This document shows, piece by piece, positions 50,544 to 59,605 of a stretch of 64,000 bases of DNA (the stretch's first letter is position 1; each line of letters opens with the position of its first letter). The translations under genes and the position numbers were made by a program. The stretch spans positions 267,535 to 331,534 of the forward strand of contig NZ_QGTQ01000001.1 in assembly GCF_003182255.1 (NCBI RefSeq). The letters are read 5' to 3'. The notes under the pieces were generated by a model, which saw nothing but the letters and a program-made list of their open reading frames with translations, ran no database searches and was not told the DNA's origin. This stretch comes from Paenibacillus cellulosilyticus. Its GTDB lineage: Bacteria; Bacillota; Bacilli; Paenibacillales; Paenibacillaceae.

Positions 50544-51596
50544 ATGACTGTATGGCAGGAGCTGGACAAGGATGGATTCGAGCAGTTCATTTGGTGCCGC
50601 GACCAAGAAAGTGGTTTACGGGCCTTCATTGCAATACACAATACGAAACGTGGTCCCGCGCTGGGCGGCTGCCGGCTGTGGCCGTATGCCAGCGAGGAGG
50701 ACGCCGTAGCAGATGCGATGCGTCTCGCACGTTCTATGACATATAAAGCTGCCGCTGCCGGGCTCGCCTACGGCGGGGGCAAAGCAGTCGTCATCGGCCG
50801 CGCCGACGATCCCCGCAACGAGCAGCAATTCGAGGCGCTCGGAAGGTTCATCGAGCGGCTCGGCGGCAGCTATTGGACCGGTGTTGATGTCGGGACAACC
50901 ACTGCACATATGGATGCGGTAGCCCGCTTCACCAGCTATGTAACCGATATGACCGGCTCACTAGGCGGCACAGACGATTGGACTGCGGATATGACAGCGT
51001 ATGGCCTGCTGCACGGAATGAAAGCAACCGCCAAGCGCATCTACGGCACAGATCGTCTGCACGGTCTGACGATTGCTGTTCAGGGACTAGGCAAGGTCGG
51101 GTGGGCGTTGTGCCGCTATCTGCATCGTGAAGGTGCAAGGCTCATGGTCACCGACCTCAGTATGCGGCTGGTCGAGCAGGCCGTTCTTCAGTTTCAAGCT
51201 TTGCCGATTGCGGCGGATCGCATCTATGATGTACCTTGTCATATTTGGGCCCCGTGTGCGCTTGGCGGCATTCTGAACTTGTCTACGATCGATCGGCTGC
51301 AGTGCCGGATCGTGGCAGGATCAGCGAATAATCAAATGGCGTCTCCACAGCAGCTGCACCTGGAAGCTTTGCAGCAGAAGGGCATTGTGTATGCACCGGA
51401 CTACATTGTGAATGCTGGCGGCATTATCGCTACGGCAGCCGAACTCGATGGAGATGGACCTCGCCGTATCCGAAGCCGCGTCAAACGAATCGCTCACACG
51501 CTGGAGGAAGTGTATCACCTGTCTGAGGCTGAAGGCATCACTACAGCTGCAGCAGCGGATCGGATAGCAGAACACGCCCTGCATTCTTATGAATAG
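50544..51596 (+). CDS. leucine/branched-chain amino acid dehydrogenase-like
   Basis: 350 residues. Glu/Leu/Phe/Val dehydrogenase family: RGPALGGCRLWPY, catalytic Lys in LAYGGGKAVVIG, Asp in TGVDVGTTTAHMD, Rossmann GLGKVGWALCRYLH, APCALGGILN and VNAGGII. Reversibly deaminates branched-chain amino acids with NAD. In bacilli LeuDH sits with branched-chain keto acid genes and helps make anteiso fatty acid primers; here it is alone. Start has AAGGAGTG. Confidence 0.88.
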   Translation: MTVWQELDKDGFEQFIWCRDQESGLRAFIAIHNTKRGPALGGCRLWPYASEEDAVADAMRLARSMTYKAAAAGLAYGGGKAVVIGRADDPRNEQQFEALGRFIERLGGSYWTGVDVGTTTAHMDAVARFTSYVTDMTGSLGGTDDWTADMTAYGLLHGMKATAKRIYGTDRLHGLTIAVQGLGKVGWALCRYLHREGARLMVTDLSMRLVEQAVLQFQALPIAADRIYDVPCHIWAPCALGGILNLSTIDRLQCRIVAGSANNQMASPQQLHLEALQQKGIVYAPDYIVNAGGIIATAAELDGDGPRRIRSRVKRIAHTLEEVYHLSEAEGITTAAAADRIAEHALHSYE

Positions 51597-51658
51597 ATGG
51601 GTGCTCGTCGTGGTCATTGGCACTACCGTGACGATCATTCGGCTGAATGAATGCCAAG

Positions 51659-51693
51659 AGGCGCCTGCAGCAATTGCTGCAGGCGCCTTTTCT
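51659..51693 (+). terminator. terminator of the leucine dehydrogenase-like gene
   Basis: 30-bp perfect palindrome centred on GCAGCAATTGCTGC with AGGCGCC ends, followed by TTTTCT. Confidence 0.88.
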
Positions 51694-51727
51694 CTTGTCT
51701 ATCACATATAGGAAAACCGCGCATAAC

Positions 51728-51750
51728 GTTAGATTTAATCACAATCTAAC
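51728..51750. promoter_or_regulatory. perfect inverted repeat upstream of the GNAT gene
   Basis: GTTAGATT-N7-AATCTAAC. About 170 nt before the acetyltransferase; possible operator. The rest of the 225-nt gap to 51919 has nothing I recognise. Confidence 0.35.
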
Positions 51751-51919
51751 CTTTCCTGTAGAAACGATAAAATTGAGATTCTGATGTGGTAAGATAGTAA
51801 AACCCTCATAGGCTGGTTGTCCCTTTTTTTCTCGCGGGCACAGTCACATCCGCTGAACAGAATCATATTGTAGAGCATAACGGGACAACATCTAGGATAA
51901 CGAGCAGAGGAGCTAAAAC

Positions 51920-52498
51920 ATGGACAAGTTGAACATTCGAGCTGCCACCATTCATGACGCGGAGCCGGCCGCCAGACTCATCTATGAAGCGATTCACGAC
52001 ATTGCCTACCAGCTGACTGGCGAGACAACGGCAGAGGACGCGCTGAGCGCATTGGCGGAATTGTTCCGCCAGGAAGGCAACCGATTCAGCAGCAAGCAAA
52101 TACTCGTTGCAGAGGTCGAAGGAAGCGCAGCCGGCATCATTTTGTGCTACCACGGGAGCGAGGCGGACAAGCTGGATGCCCCCATAGCAGAACGTCTTCG
52201 GCAGCGTACAGGCAACCCGAACCCCCAAATTGATAAAGAAGCCGATGAGGATGAGTACTATATCGATTCGATTGCTGTCTTCCCCGAATACCGAGGCAGA
52301 GGAATTGCGAAAGCGCTTCTTGCTGCGGCGGAGGAAGCGGGGGCGGCGCTTGGGTACGGACGCATCGCGCTTAATGTCGAGTATGGCAACGACAGTGCAG
52401 CTCGTCTCTATCGATCGATCGGGTATGAATCGGACAAAACGATTACGATCAACAACTCGTCGTTCTATCACATGGTCAAACCGTTAACGAGTCTCTAG
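51920..52498 (+). CDS. GNAT-family N-acetyltransferase
   Basis: 192 residues. GNAT fold with AAGIILCYH on strand 4 and acetyl-CoA motif YYIDSIAVFPEYRGRGIAKALL, then AARLYRSIGYESDK. The acetyl acceptor is not known. Start has GCAGAGGAGC. Stands alone between terminators and the next lipoprotein gene. Confidence 0.9.
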   Translation: MDKLNIRAATIHDAEPAARLIYEAIHDIAYQLTGETTAEDALSALAELFRQEGNRFSSKQILVAEVEGSAAGIILCYHGSEADKLDAPIAERLRQRTGNPNPQIDKEADEDEYYIDSIAVFPEYRGRGIAKALLAAAEEAGAALGYGRIALNVEYGNDSAARLYRSIGYESDKTITINNSSFYHMVKPLTSL

Positions 52499-52681
52499 CA
52501 GGCTCATCTAGTTGAATCCGCGGCATGATAACATCCACTGCCGCATACAATAGACAGCTTCAAACAGGCTGCTGCTCATTTCTGCTTCCCATCGCAACAA
52601 TGGACAAACCTTCCGTCGTCTCTTCAAGTAAGCTAGCAGCTGAACAAGCAAGCTGGACCCCAGTAATGGAGGTGGATGTAG

Positions 52682-53527
52682 ATGGCAAGAAAATATCATT
52701 CGTCCTGGTGGCTTCTTCGCGCCGCGCTCGCCCTTATCCTCGCTTTTATCGTTGGCGCAGCGGTCAGCTGTGCCCATTCGAACAGCAGCACGGCTGACCC
52801 TAACACCGATAACCCGCCTGCGGCAGCATCCGACAAACCGGTGAATGGCAGTCCTGACGACAATGGCTCCGGTACAGCTGTGGACCAAGGCAGTCAATCA
52901 ACCACTGGCCAAGGTGCTGGCTCCAACGAAGGCAGCGTTGTCACTGTGGGTGGTGGAACCGACATTGGAACTGGCACAGGCAGCAATCCAGGTGGCAGCA
53001 CTGGCGAGGACAAAGACCCGGTCACCAGCAGCGGCGGCATTACGGATACGGACAGCGGTACTGGCGGGGCCTCTAAACCAACAACCGGCAGCGACTCCGG
53101 CAGCACAGCGACACCAACCAAGCCAAACCATACGCCGTCAAAGCCGGTGAGCAGCAATACGAGCGGAAGCAAAGAACCGGTTATAGTCGCAAAGAACGAA
53201 GCGTTCCGAATCTATGCGCCTGCGGAGGATGCGGTTGTCGGGACTACCTTCAAAGTGACGGGCGAAGCGCGTGTGTTTGAGGCTGCATTCAGCTACTCGT
53301 TCGAGGACGGACATAACGTGCTTGTCGAAGGCCATGTTATGGCTGACCAAGGCGCGCCGGAATGGGGCAAATTCGAATTCGAGGTCACCTTCAAGGAAGC
53401 GACCAGCCCTTTTGGCATTCTCGTCATCTACGAGAACAGCGCGAAGGACGGCAGCCGTATTCACCAGCTCGAGATTCCGGTTCAATTCGCCGACGGCATT
53501 GTAAAGCCAGTGTCGGGGGAGGAATAG
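52682..53527 (+). CDS. lipoprotein with Gmad2 immunoglobulin-like domain
   Basis: 281 residues. Lipoprotein-like signal (IVGAAVSC near residue 30), a long Thr/Ser/Gly/Asp linker ~35-165, then a Gmad2-type Ig-like domain ~170-275 (FRIYAPAEDAVVGTTFKVTGEARVFE, VTFKEATSPFGILVIYENS). The same domain type is found in germination proteins such as GerM-associated factors. Role unknown, extracytoplasmic. Start has GGAGGTGG. Confidence 0.8.
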   Translation: MARKYHSSWWLLRAALALILAFIVGAAVSCAHSNSSTADPNTDNPPAAASDKPVNGSPDDNGSGTAVDQGSQSTTGQGAGSNEGSVVTVGGGTDIGTGTGSNPGGSTGEDKDPVTSSGGITDTDSGTGGASKPTTGSDSGSTATPTKPNHTPSKPVSSNTSGSKEPVIVAKNEAFRIYAPAEDAVVGTTFKVTGEARVFEAAFSYSFEDGHNVLVEGHVMADQGAPEWGKFEFEVTFKEATSPFGILVIYENSAKDGSRIHQLEIPVQFADGIVKPVSGEE

Positions 53528-53769
53528 GACGGTCGGTTCAGTCAGTAACCCCGATCAGGTCACGAGCGGAAACGTCTTGCTGTTCGGTTCATCCTTCAAG
53601 GCTCACCGCCGATGCGGTGAGCCTCTTCCATTTGCCATCGCGATTAAATCGTTCGCTAATGGATCACACGAACGATTGTTTCCAATACTTAGAAGAGTCT
53701 TGTATGCAACCTTTTAGCGCCCCGCGCTCGTCTGTAGGGTTATATGGAATCGAAGAAAGGGTGACCTTC

Positions 53770-54327
53770 ATGCCTATCCATCGTCTTCGGGCTTTCCGCC
53801 GCTTCTTACATGGCTCCATAGGAGCCGCTATAGTGCTTGCTTTATGCCTGCTTGCAGGCTGCGGCAGCGCCGATGATACCGGAAGTCCGTCCAAAGCGGC
53901 GGATTCGAATACAACCGTAGGCTCGCAGCCTTCAACGGCGGCGCCTGCCACCACCCCAACAGCGCTCGATGAGCGTAATCCCTATGAGGTTGCTGGGATC
54001 AATGATCCCCAAGCATTCGAGCTGATGTTCACTAACGTGCAGCAAGCGATCGCCGCAGGCGATCAAACGCTCGTCGCAAGCTACGGGAACTACCCCATTC
54101 GCGTGAACTACGCGGATGGCACATCGGAGCAAGTCGCCGATGCGAAGCAGTTCGTCGCGAGGTACGATAAGATCATCACACCATCCGTCGTCCAAGCGAT
54201 GAAGGACCAGGCGATCGATAATCTGTTCGTTAATTGGCAAGGTGTAATGGCCGGCGCGGGACAAATGTGGTTCGGCGCCACTGACGATTCGCCGCAGCGT
54301 TACGGCATTATCGCTATCAATCCGTAA
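53770..54327 (+). CDS. lipoprotein, unknown
   Basis: 185 residues from ATG 53770 (AAAGGGTGACC; the frame is open from 53362, but that upstream part overlaps the previous gene). Lipobox LLAGC near residue 29, Ser/Thr/Ala linker to ~60, then a ~120-residue domain with NDPQAFELMFTNVQQAI, YPIRVNYADGT and GVMAGAGQMWFGATDD. It resembles small SnoaL/NTF2-like extracellular domains but I cannot name it. Ends with a bidirectional terminator. Confidence 0.72.
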   Translation: MPIHRLRAFRRFLHGSIGAAIVLALCLLAGCGSADDTGSPSKAADSNTTVGSQPSTAAPATTPTALDERNPYEVAGINDPQAFELMFTNVQQAIAAGDQTLVASYGNYPIRVNYADGTSEQVADAKQFVARYDKIITPSVVQAMKDQAIDNLFVNWQGVMAGAGQMWFGATDDSPQRYGIIAINP

Positions 54328-54355
54328 GCATCGCAATGGGTTGCCGCAGCAGCAC

Positions 54356-54396
54356 AAAAAAAGACTATCCAACGACGTGACGTGGATAGTCTTTTT
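54356..54396. terminator. bidirectional terminator
   Basis: AAAAAGACTATCC / GGATAGTCTTTTT between convergent lipoprotein and MATE genes. Confidence 0.88.
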
Positions 54397-54401
54397 GTAT
54401 T

Positions 54402-55823
54402 TTACACCGAAACCTCAACCGGAGCGCCATTAACTGCAGTCGACTTCGCGTCAGGGGTTTGCTTCACAAGCGCGTATTTCTCCCAACGACGGGACTTCCA
54501 GCGGAAGGACATAATAATCGCGCGGAGCCATTCATCCGACGCAATCGCGAGCCAGATGCCTGGCAGACCCATGTCGAGCTTGAATACGAACAGGTAACCA
54601 AGCGGTACGCTGATACCGACCATCGTCACCATGCCGATCCAAAGCGGGTACTTCGCATCCCCCGCCGCGCGGAGCGAGTTAATCAGTATGATATTGATCG
54701 TCCGACCTGTCTCCAGCACGATGCTGTACAGCAGAATATGTGCGCCAATCCGGATAATTTCATTATCGGTGGTGAACATACTGATCAATGGATGACGGAA
54801 AATCATGACGAGTGCGATGACGCAGAGCGAAACGATCGATGCCGAGCGTACGCTCAGCCAGACGCGCGTATACGCCTGATCCTTCTTATTAGCACCGACT
54901 AGACGACCGACCAGAATCGAGGTGCCGATTCCGACCCCGAAGGCGAATAGGAAGATGAACATCGAAATATTTTGCGCATACTGTCTTGCCGATAGTGCCT
55001 GATCGCCCAAGTAAGTCGCGTAGAACAGAAACACGAGCTGACACGAGTGGTACATCACTTGCTCCAGTGCAGACGGAACGCCGATCCGCAAAATCTTACC
55101 GATGTACTCTTTCGTCAGGTTCCAGTAATAACGGAATTGAATGCGTGCCCGCATGACGCGGTAGAGCAGCCAGAACAAGACGACAACCGCTAATCCTCGG
55201 CTAATGACGGACGAGATTGCAGCGCCTTGAACACCGAGCTCTGGCGCACCCATGTTGCCGAAAATCAGCATGTAGTTGCCGATAATGTGGACGACGTTCA
55301 TACCAAGTGAGACGAGCATCGCTTCCTTCGTGAAGCCGTGCACCCGCACGATTGCAGCTACTGAGTTCACGATAGCCTGTAGAAAAATAAATCCGCCCAC
55401 GATGCCGAGGTAATCCGTTGCATAAGTAAGCGTGTCGCCATGCAGGTTCATCCCGCGCATCATGATGCTGCTGAAGATGAGGAAGAAGCCGCTGATGATA
55501 ACCCCGACCATAAGGTTGAGCGTGACGGCAACCGCCGAAATGCGCGATGCTCCCTCATAATTGCGTGCTCCGAGATACTGCGCGACGACGATGGATGCGC
55601 CGTTGCCGATAACCTCCAGGATCAGTAACGCGATGGTCAAATATTGGTTCGACGCGCCCACACCGGATACCGCTTTGTCCGACAATGCGCTTAGCATGAA
55701 CGTATCGGCGATCCCCATCAACATAAAGAGGAAAAGCTCTAGAAATATCGGCCAGGTCAGCAGAAACAGATTGTTTTCGCGCGATCTGTCCTTCACCTTC
55801 CCTGCCGCTTGCGTACTACTCAT
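54402..55823 (-). CDS. MATE-family efflux transporter
   Basis: 473 residues, about twelve helices, two-fold MatE repeats (WPIFLELFLFMLMGIADTFML; NGASIVVAQYLGA; VPSALEQVMYHSCQLVFLF; GVGIGTSILVGRLVGANKK). Sodium- or proton-driven drug/metabolite exporter. Start has AGGAG. A 7-4-7 inverted repeat upstream (55867-55884) may be an operator. Confidence 0.93.
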   Translation of the reverse strand: MSSTQAAGKVKDRSRENNLFLLTWPIFLELFLFMLMGIADTFMLSALSDKAVSGVGASNQYLTIALLILEVIGNGASIVVAQYLGARNYEGASRISAVAVTLNLMVGVIISGFFLIFSSIMMRGMNLHGDTLTYATDYLGIVGGFIFLQAIVNSVAAIVRVHGFTKEAMLVSLGMNVVHIIGNYMLIFGNMGAPELGVQGAAISSVISRGLAVVVLFWLLYRVMRARIQFRYYWNLTKEYIGKILRIGVPSALEQVMYHSCQLVFLFYATYLGDQALSARQYAQNISMFIFLFAFGVGIGTSILVGRLVGANKKDQAYTRVWLSVRSASIVSLCVIALVMIFRHPLISMFTTDNEIIRIGAHILLYSIVLETGRTINIILINSLRAAGDAKYPLWIGMVTMVGISVPLGYLFVFKLDMGLPGIWLAIASDEWLRAIIMSFRWKSRRWEKYALVKQTPDAKSTAVNGAPVEVSV

Positions 55824-55866
55824 GGTGTCTTTATCTCCTATCCATTCGTTCGTGTTTAGTTCGTGA

Positions 55867-55884
55867 TCAAAAGCGGACTTTTGA
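55867..55884. promoter_or_regulatory. inverted repeat upstream of the MATE gene
   Basis: TCAAAAG-CGGA-CTTTTGA, 44 nt before the MATE start. The rest of the 300-nt divergent gap to 56124 has no other site I can support. Confidence 0.4.
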
Positions 55885-56124
55885 ACGACCTCTGAAACAT
55901 TCTATCTATAGTCATAGACGGTATCGTACCATAGGCTCCTGCCGATTGCACCGTTATTCAGAGTGGATTTTATATGTAGTTTTGGTGAAATGATTGCTAA
56001 TTTTTGATGTAAACGCACACATTGGCAGAATCGTTCCGAACACGCTTCTAACACGCCCCATTATGCTTTACTATAGAAGCAGCAATCATAGGGAACGGGA
56101 CAATGAAGGGATGACGGAGACGAT

Positions 56125-57147
56125 ATGGACGCTTGGGGACAAAAGGAATCGCAGCCGCTTGCGCGGAGCGAGCGCGATGCTTGGACGGACGAGAAGGTGA
56201 GCTCGGGGGAAGTTGGCGGCAGCATTTCGGCATCCGCGTATGCCGATGATTATAAAGGCATGCTCATCTTGGACCGCATGAACGAGGGGCAGCCGAACAC
56301 CGACCCCCTCTACTCGTTCGCGCTCGATGAGCTGCTGTGCCGGCAGGCCGGCGAAGGCGGACCGCCGATCGTGCACCTATGGCGCCATCCGTCCGCCTTC
56401 ATCTTAGGGCAGCGCGACAGCCGGCTGCCGCATGTAGAGGCGGCATGCCGGCAGATCGAGGCGCAGCACTATCATACCGCCGTCCGCAATTCGGGCGGCG
56501 CGGCGGTGCCGCTTGATCAGGGCGTCGTGAACGTATCGCTGATCGTACCCATCGGCAGCGCTTCGGGTATGCGATTCAACCACGATTTCGAGCGGATGTA
56601 CGAGCTAATCTCGCTTGCCCTGTCGTTCACCGGATGCCGGGTGGACAAGGGCGAGATCGTCGGGGCGTACTGCCCGGGCGACTATGATCTGAGCATCGAT
56701 GGGCGCAAGTTCTGCGGCATTGCGCAGCGCCGCCAAGCGAAAGCGCTCATCGTGCAGGCGTTCGTCGTCGCCGAAGGCTCCGGCAGCGAGCGTGCAGCGC
56801 TTGTTCGCGCGTTCTATGACGCGGCGGCGGGAATCGGCGAGGCCGATGCTGGTGCAAGCGGCGAAAGCCGCGTCGGAGTCGACGCTGACGATGGCGGTCC
56901 AGCAGGCAGCAGCGGAGCGGCGCCTGCTTCGCATCCGATCGTCGTGCCAAGCAGCACCGCCAGCTTGGAAGAGCTGACGACGATCGGCGCCGATGCGGCG
57001 CGGACGTTCGCCGAGCGCGTGAAGGATGTCATCCGCGCGTGCCAGCAGCAGGATGCGGTGGCTGACTCTGCCACACGGCTTAAGCTGCCGCCAGCCGATC
57101 AGCTCGAGGCGATGATCGCTTCGCTGCACGCACGGTATAAGCGGTAG
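56125..57147 (+). CDS. lipL: LipL-type octanoyl/lipoyl amidotransferase
   Basis: 340 residues against ~280 for B. subtilis LipL. Biotin/lipoate ligase fold with LWRHPSAFILGQRDSRLP, RNSGGAAVPLDQGVVNVSL and the catalytic Cys183 in AYCPGDYDLSIDGRKFCGIAQRR (Cys in the first part). Transfers octanoyl groups from GcvH to E2 subunits. It has two additions: a charged ~44-residue N-terminus and a Gly/Ala/Asp-rich insert ~235-270. Start has GGAGACGAT; a later ATG (codon 46) would remove the extension. Confidence 0.82.
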   Translation: MDAWGQKESQPLARSERDAWTDEKVSSGEVGGSISASAYADDYKGMLILDRMNEGQPNTDPLYSFALDELLCRQAGEGGPPIVHLWRHPSAFILGQRDSRLPHVEAACRQIEAQHYHTAVRNSGGAAVPLDQGVVNVSLIVPIGSASGMRFNHDFERMYELISLALSFTGCRVDKGEIVGAYCPGDYDLSIDGRKFCGIAQRRQAKALIVQAFVVAEGSGSERAALVRAFYDAAAGIGEADAGASGESRVGVDADDGGPAGSSGAAPASHPIVVPSSTASLEELTTIGADAARTFAERVKDVIRACQQQDAVADSATRLKLPPADQLEAMIASLHARYKR

Positions 57148-57177
57148 CCGACTCGCGCTGCATGCTAATAACGAAAC

Positions 57178-57214
57178 AAGGAGCCATCCCCGATCAATTG
57201 GGATGGCTCCTTTT
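57178..57214. terminator. bidirectional terminator
   Basis: AAGGAGCCATCCC / GGGATGGCTCCTTTT between convergent lipL and modB. Confidence 0.88.
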
Positions 57215-57227
57215 GCTCATTCACTGA

Positions 57228-57893
57228 CTATGTGTCCTTCGTAATCCGATTGGAAATGAGCAGCATAATGAAGGACAACAAGATCATCGAACCCGACCAT
57301 GCCCACGCCATCTTCATGCTCCCGCCGTCGGAAGCGACGTAGATCGCAGTTGGGATAGTCTGCGTACGGCCAGGTATGTTACCCGCAACCATAAGCGTCG
57401 CTCCGAATTCGCCGAGCCCTCGGCAGAAGGCTAACAGGTACGCGGACGTCAGCTCACGACTCGCGAGCGGCATCGATATGTACCGGAACACCTGCCACTC
57501 GTTCGCGCCGTTCGCACGGGCGGAATCCTCGAGATTGCGGTCAACGCCCTCGAAGCCCGTCTTCATCGAGCGATAAGCGAGTGGGAAGGCGACAACTACC
57601 GCAGCGATTGTGGCAGCCCCCCATGTGAACAAGATCGGGCCGCCCGCGATCGCCTCGTACGCCTTGCCAATCCAGCTGCGGCGTCCGAGCAGGACGAGCA
57701 GCAGCAGGCCGACGACAGTAGGCGGCAGCACGAGCGGCAGCAGCAGGATCGTCTCCAGTATGCTTTTACCGAAGAAACGGACTCTTGCCATCCACCATGC
57801 CGCTGCCAGCGCACAGACGAATATAATAACGCTAGCGACTAACGATATTTGAATTGAGAGCCCGATCGGCTCGAAGAAGGTTGACCAATCCAT
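57228..57893 (-). CDS. modB: molybdate ABC transporter permease
   Basis: 221 residues, five membrane helices. Permease motif GFEGVDRNLEDSARANGANEWQVFRYISMPL for ATPase contact and GRGLGEFGATLMVAGNIPGRTQT, diagnostic for ModB. Works with ModA encoded 90 nt upstream. No modC follows; after modB comes the terminator shared with lipL. Confidence 0.94.
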   Translation of the reverse strand: MDWSTFFEPIGLSIQISLVASVIIFVCALAAAWWMARVRFFGKSILETILLLPLVLPPTVVGLLLLVLLGRRSWIGKAYEAIAGGPILFTWGAATIAAVVVAFPLAYRSMKTGFEGVDRNLEDSARANGANEWQVFRYISMPLASRELTSAYLLAFCRGLGEFGATLMVAGNIPGRTQTIPTAIYVASDGGSMKMAWAWSGSMILLSFIMLLISNRITKDT

Positions 57894-57983
57894 GCTACCA
57901 CACCTGCCTGCCGCATCCTTAGTCGACCAATGATCACGAAGCTCCTCAAGAAGCTTACTCCGTGCTGATTGGTCTTTAATAAA

Positions 57984-58790
57984 TTAGCCTAGCTTAAATC
58001 CGTATTTCGTGAAGATGGCATCTGCCTTGTCGGATTGCAAATACGTATAGAATGCCTTGGCCTCTGCTGCATGCTTCGATTCCTTCACCACACCTGCCGG
58101 GTACACGATAGCCGTATGTACATCTGGCGCGATATGGAGCGCAATCTTCACTTTTTTCGACGTTAATGCATCCGTCTTGTACACGAAGCCTGCATCCACG
58201 TTGCCCGTCTCGACGTACGTCAGTACTTGGCGAACATCCTTCGCGTAGACGAATTTATCCTTAAGCGTATCCCACACGTTGCGCTTGGTTAGCGTTTCTT
58301 GCGCATATTGGCCGGCTGGCACGGATTCTGGTTGTCCGATCGCGATTTTCTTGATCGACTTGCTCGTCAGCTGCTTTACCGTATTGAATGTCAGCTTCGA
58401 GTCAGATGGCACCACCATAACGAGCTCGTTCTTCAGCAGCGTCTTATGATCGCCGATCAGGTCTTCCTTCACGAGCGCGTCCATTTGCTTCGCACCTGCT
58501 GAGAAAAATACGTCTGCCGGAGCACCCTGCTCGATTTGCTTCTGAAGCGTACCCGATGACCCATAGTTGAATGTTAGGTCGATATCACTATGCTGCTGTT
58601 CATACAGCTTCTCGATCTCATCGAGACTGTCCTTCAAGCTTGCTGCTGCGGAGATAATGAGTTCCGTCTTGCTGCTAGCGGCTTCTGCCTGCTCGGCTGG
58701 TGCATAACGTGTTGGAAGTACCCCGGTGAGTGTAAGTGCGAGTGCGAGTAACAATAAGAATTTAGTCAACAAATGTTTCTTCGACTTCAT
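57984..58790 (-). CDS. modA: molybdate-binding protein
   Basis: 268 residues. Signal peptide to about ~37 without an obvious lipobox Cys, then the ModA fold: LIISAAASLKDSLDEIEKLYEQ, FNYGSSGTLQKQIEQGAPADVFFSAG, VPAGQYAQETL, and VDAGFVYKTDAL. Binds molybdate/tungstate outside the membrane. In a Gram-positive it would need anchoring; the lack of a lipobox is odd. Start has GGAGGGAG. Operator-like repeat 53-84 nt upstream. Confidence 0.92.
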   Translation of the reverse strand: MKSKKHLLTKFLLLLALALTLTGVLPTRYAPAEQAEAASSKTELIISAAASLKDSLDEIEKLYEQQHSDIDLTFNYGSSGTLQKQIEQGAPADVFFSAGAKQMDALVKEDLIGDHKTLLKNELVMVVPSDSKLTFNTVKQLTSKSIKKIAIGQPESVPAGQYAQETLTKRNVWDTLKDKFVYAKDVRQVLTYVETGNVDAGFVYKTDALTSKKVKIALHIAPDVHTAIVYPAGVVKESKHAAEAKAFYTYLQSDKADAIFTKYGFKLG

Positions 58791-58842
58791 CTTGCTTCTC
58801 CCTCCAATCCCTTATCTGTATGTATTTCAACCCGATTCTAGC

Positions 58843-58874
58843 ATAACTAAATATAATTAGATATATCTAGTTAT
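58843..58874. promoter_or_regulatory. inverted repeat upstream of modAB
   Basis: ATAACTA-N18-TAGTTAT, with an inner TAGATATATCTA palindrome. AT-rich and spaced like ModE-type or other metal-repressor operators; the protein is unknown. Confidence 0.45.
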
Positions 58875-59032
58875 AACGAAATGTGATGTTTTCTAACGTT
58901 TTTATGACAAAACAAAAAAGAACCCTCACTGATTGTGATGGAACGCACGATTTGAGCCTAATACGTTATAAGTTTAGCCTCCAGCCTCCCTGCTGATGAC
59001 ATCCGCAAAGCTGTCCTCGTTCATTCACGACA

Positions 59033-59076
59033 AAGAAGCCCCCATCACCTCCTGCTTGGGCGATGATGAGGGCTTG
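59033..59076 (-). terminator. terminator of the ThrE-like operon
   Basis: Minus strand AGCCCTCATCATCGCC...GGTGATGGGGGCT then TCTTT. Confidence 0.7.
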
Positions 59077-59078
59077 CC

Positions 59079-59570
59079 TTATTGTTCCGGCTGCGGGCGG
59101 TCCGCATTCGACTTCGCCGACGACGGCAGCAGCAGCCGATTTACAACTTCCGAGAGTACGAGGCCGATGGCGATGGCGCCGGACATCATGAATGCTTTCG
59201 CCGCCAATGGCAGCGACTCGTCGTATCGATTCTGGACGATGCTTCGCATGGCGTCATAGGCGACGCCGCCGGGAACGAGCGGAATAATGCCGGCGACGCT
59301 GAAGACGATGACCGGGATCCGATAGGTACGAGCGAACAGCTGCGCGACGACAGTTACGATCAATGCGGCGGCAAGCGTCGCTGGTACAGCGTCTAATCTG
59401 CGATCGAGCAGGACGTAAGCGATCCAGCCGATCATGCCCGCAATGCCGCATGGCAGAATGGTCCGTTTCGGTACTTGGAACAGAATGCCAAACGCCGCGG
59501 CCGCGATGAAGCTTGCAATAGCTTGTCCGATCAAGGGCAAAGCCTCATGTGCATAGGTTATCATCGACAT
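59079..59570 (-). CDS. ThrE/YjjB-type exporter subunit, small
   Basis: 163 residues, about five membrane helices, threonine/serine exporter family (ThrE_2, DUF3815). Landmarks: SFIAAAAFGILFQVPKR, RIPVIVFSVAGIIPLVPGGVAYDAM. Pairs with the larger subunit just upstream (35-nt gap) to make a split ThrE-type exporter of small amino or dicarboxylic acids. Start has AAGGAGGG. Confidence 0.88.
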   Translation of the reverse strand: MSMITYAHEALPLIGQAIASFIAAAAFGILFQVPKRTILPCGIAGMIGWIAYVLLDRRLDAVPATLAAALIVTVVAQLFARTYRIPVIVFSVAGIIPLVPGGVAYDAMRSIVQNRYDESLPLAAKAFMMSGAIAIGLVLSEVVNRLLLPSSAKSNADRPQPEQ

Positions 59571-59605
59571 CCCGATTCCCTCCTTTTCCCCATCATCAGC
59601 AATTT

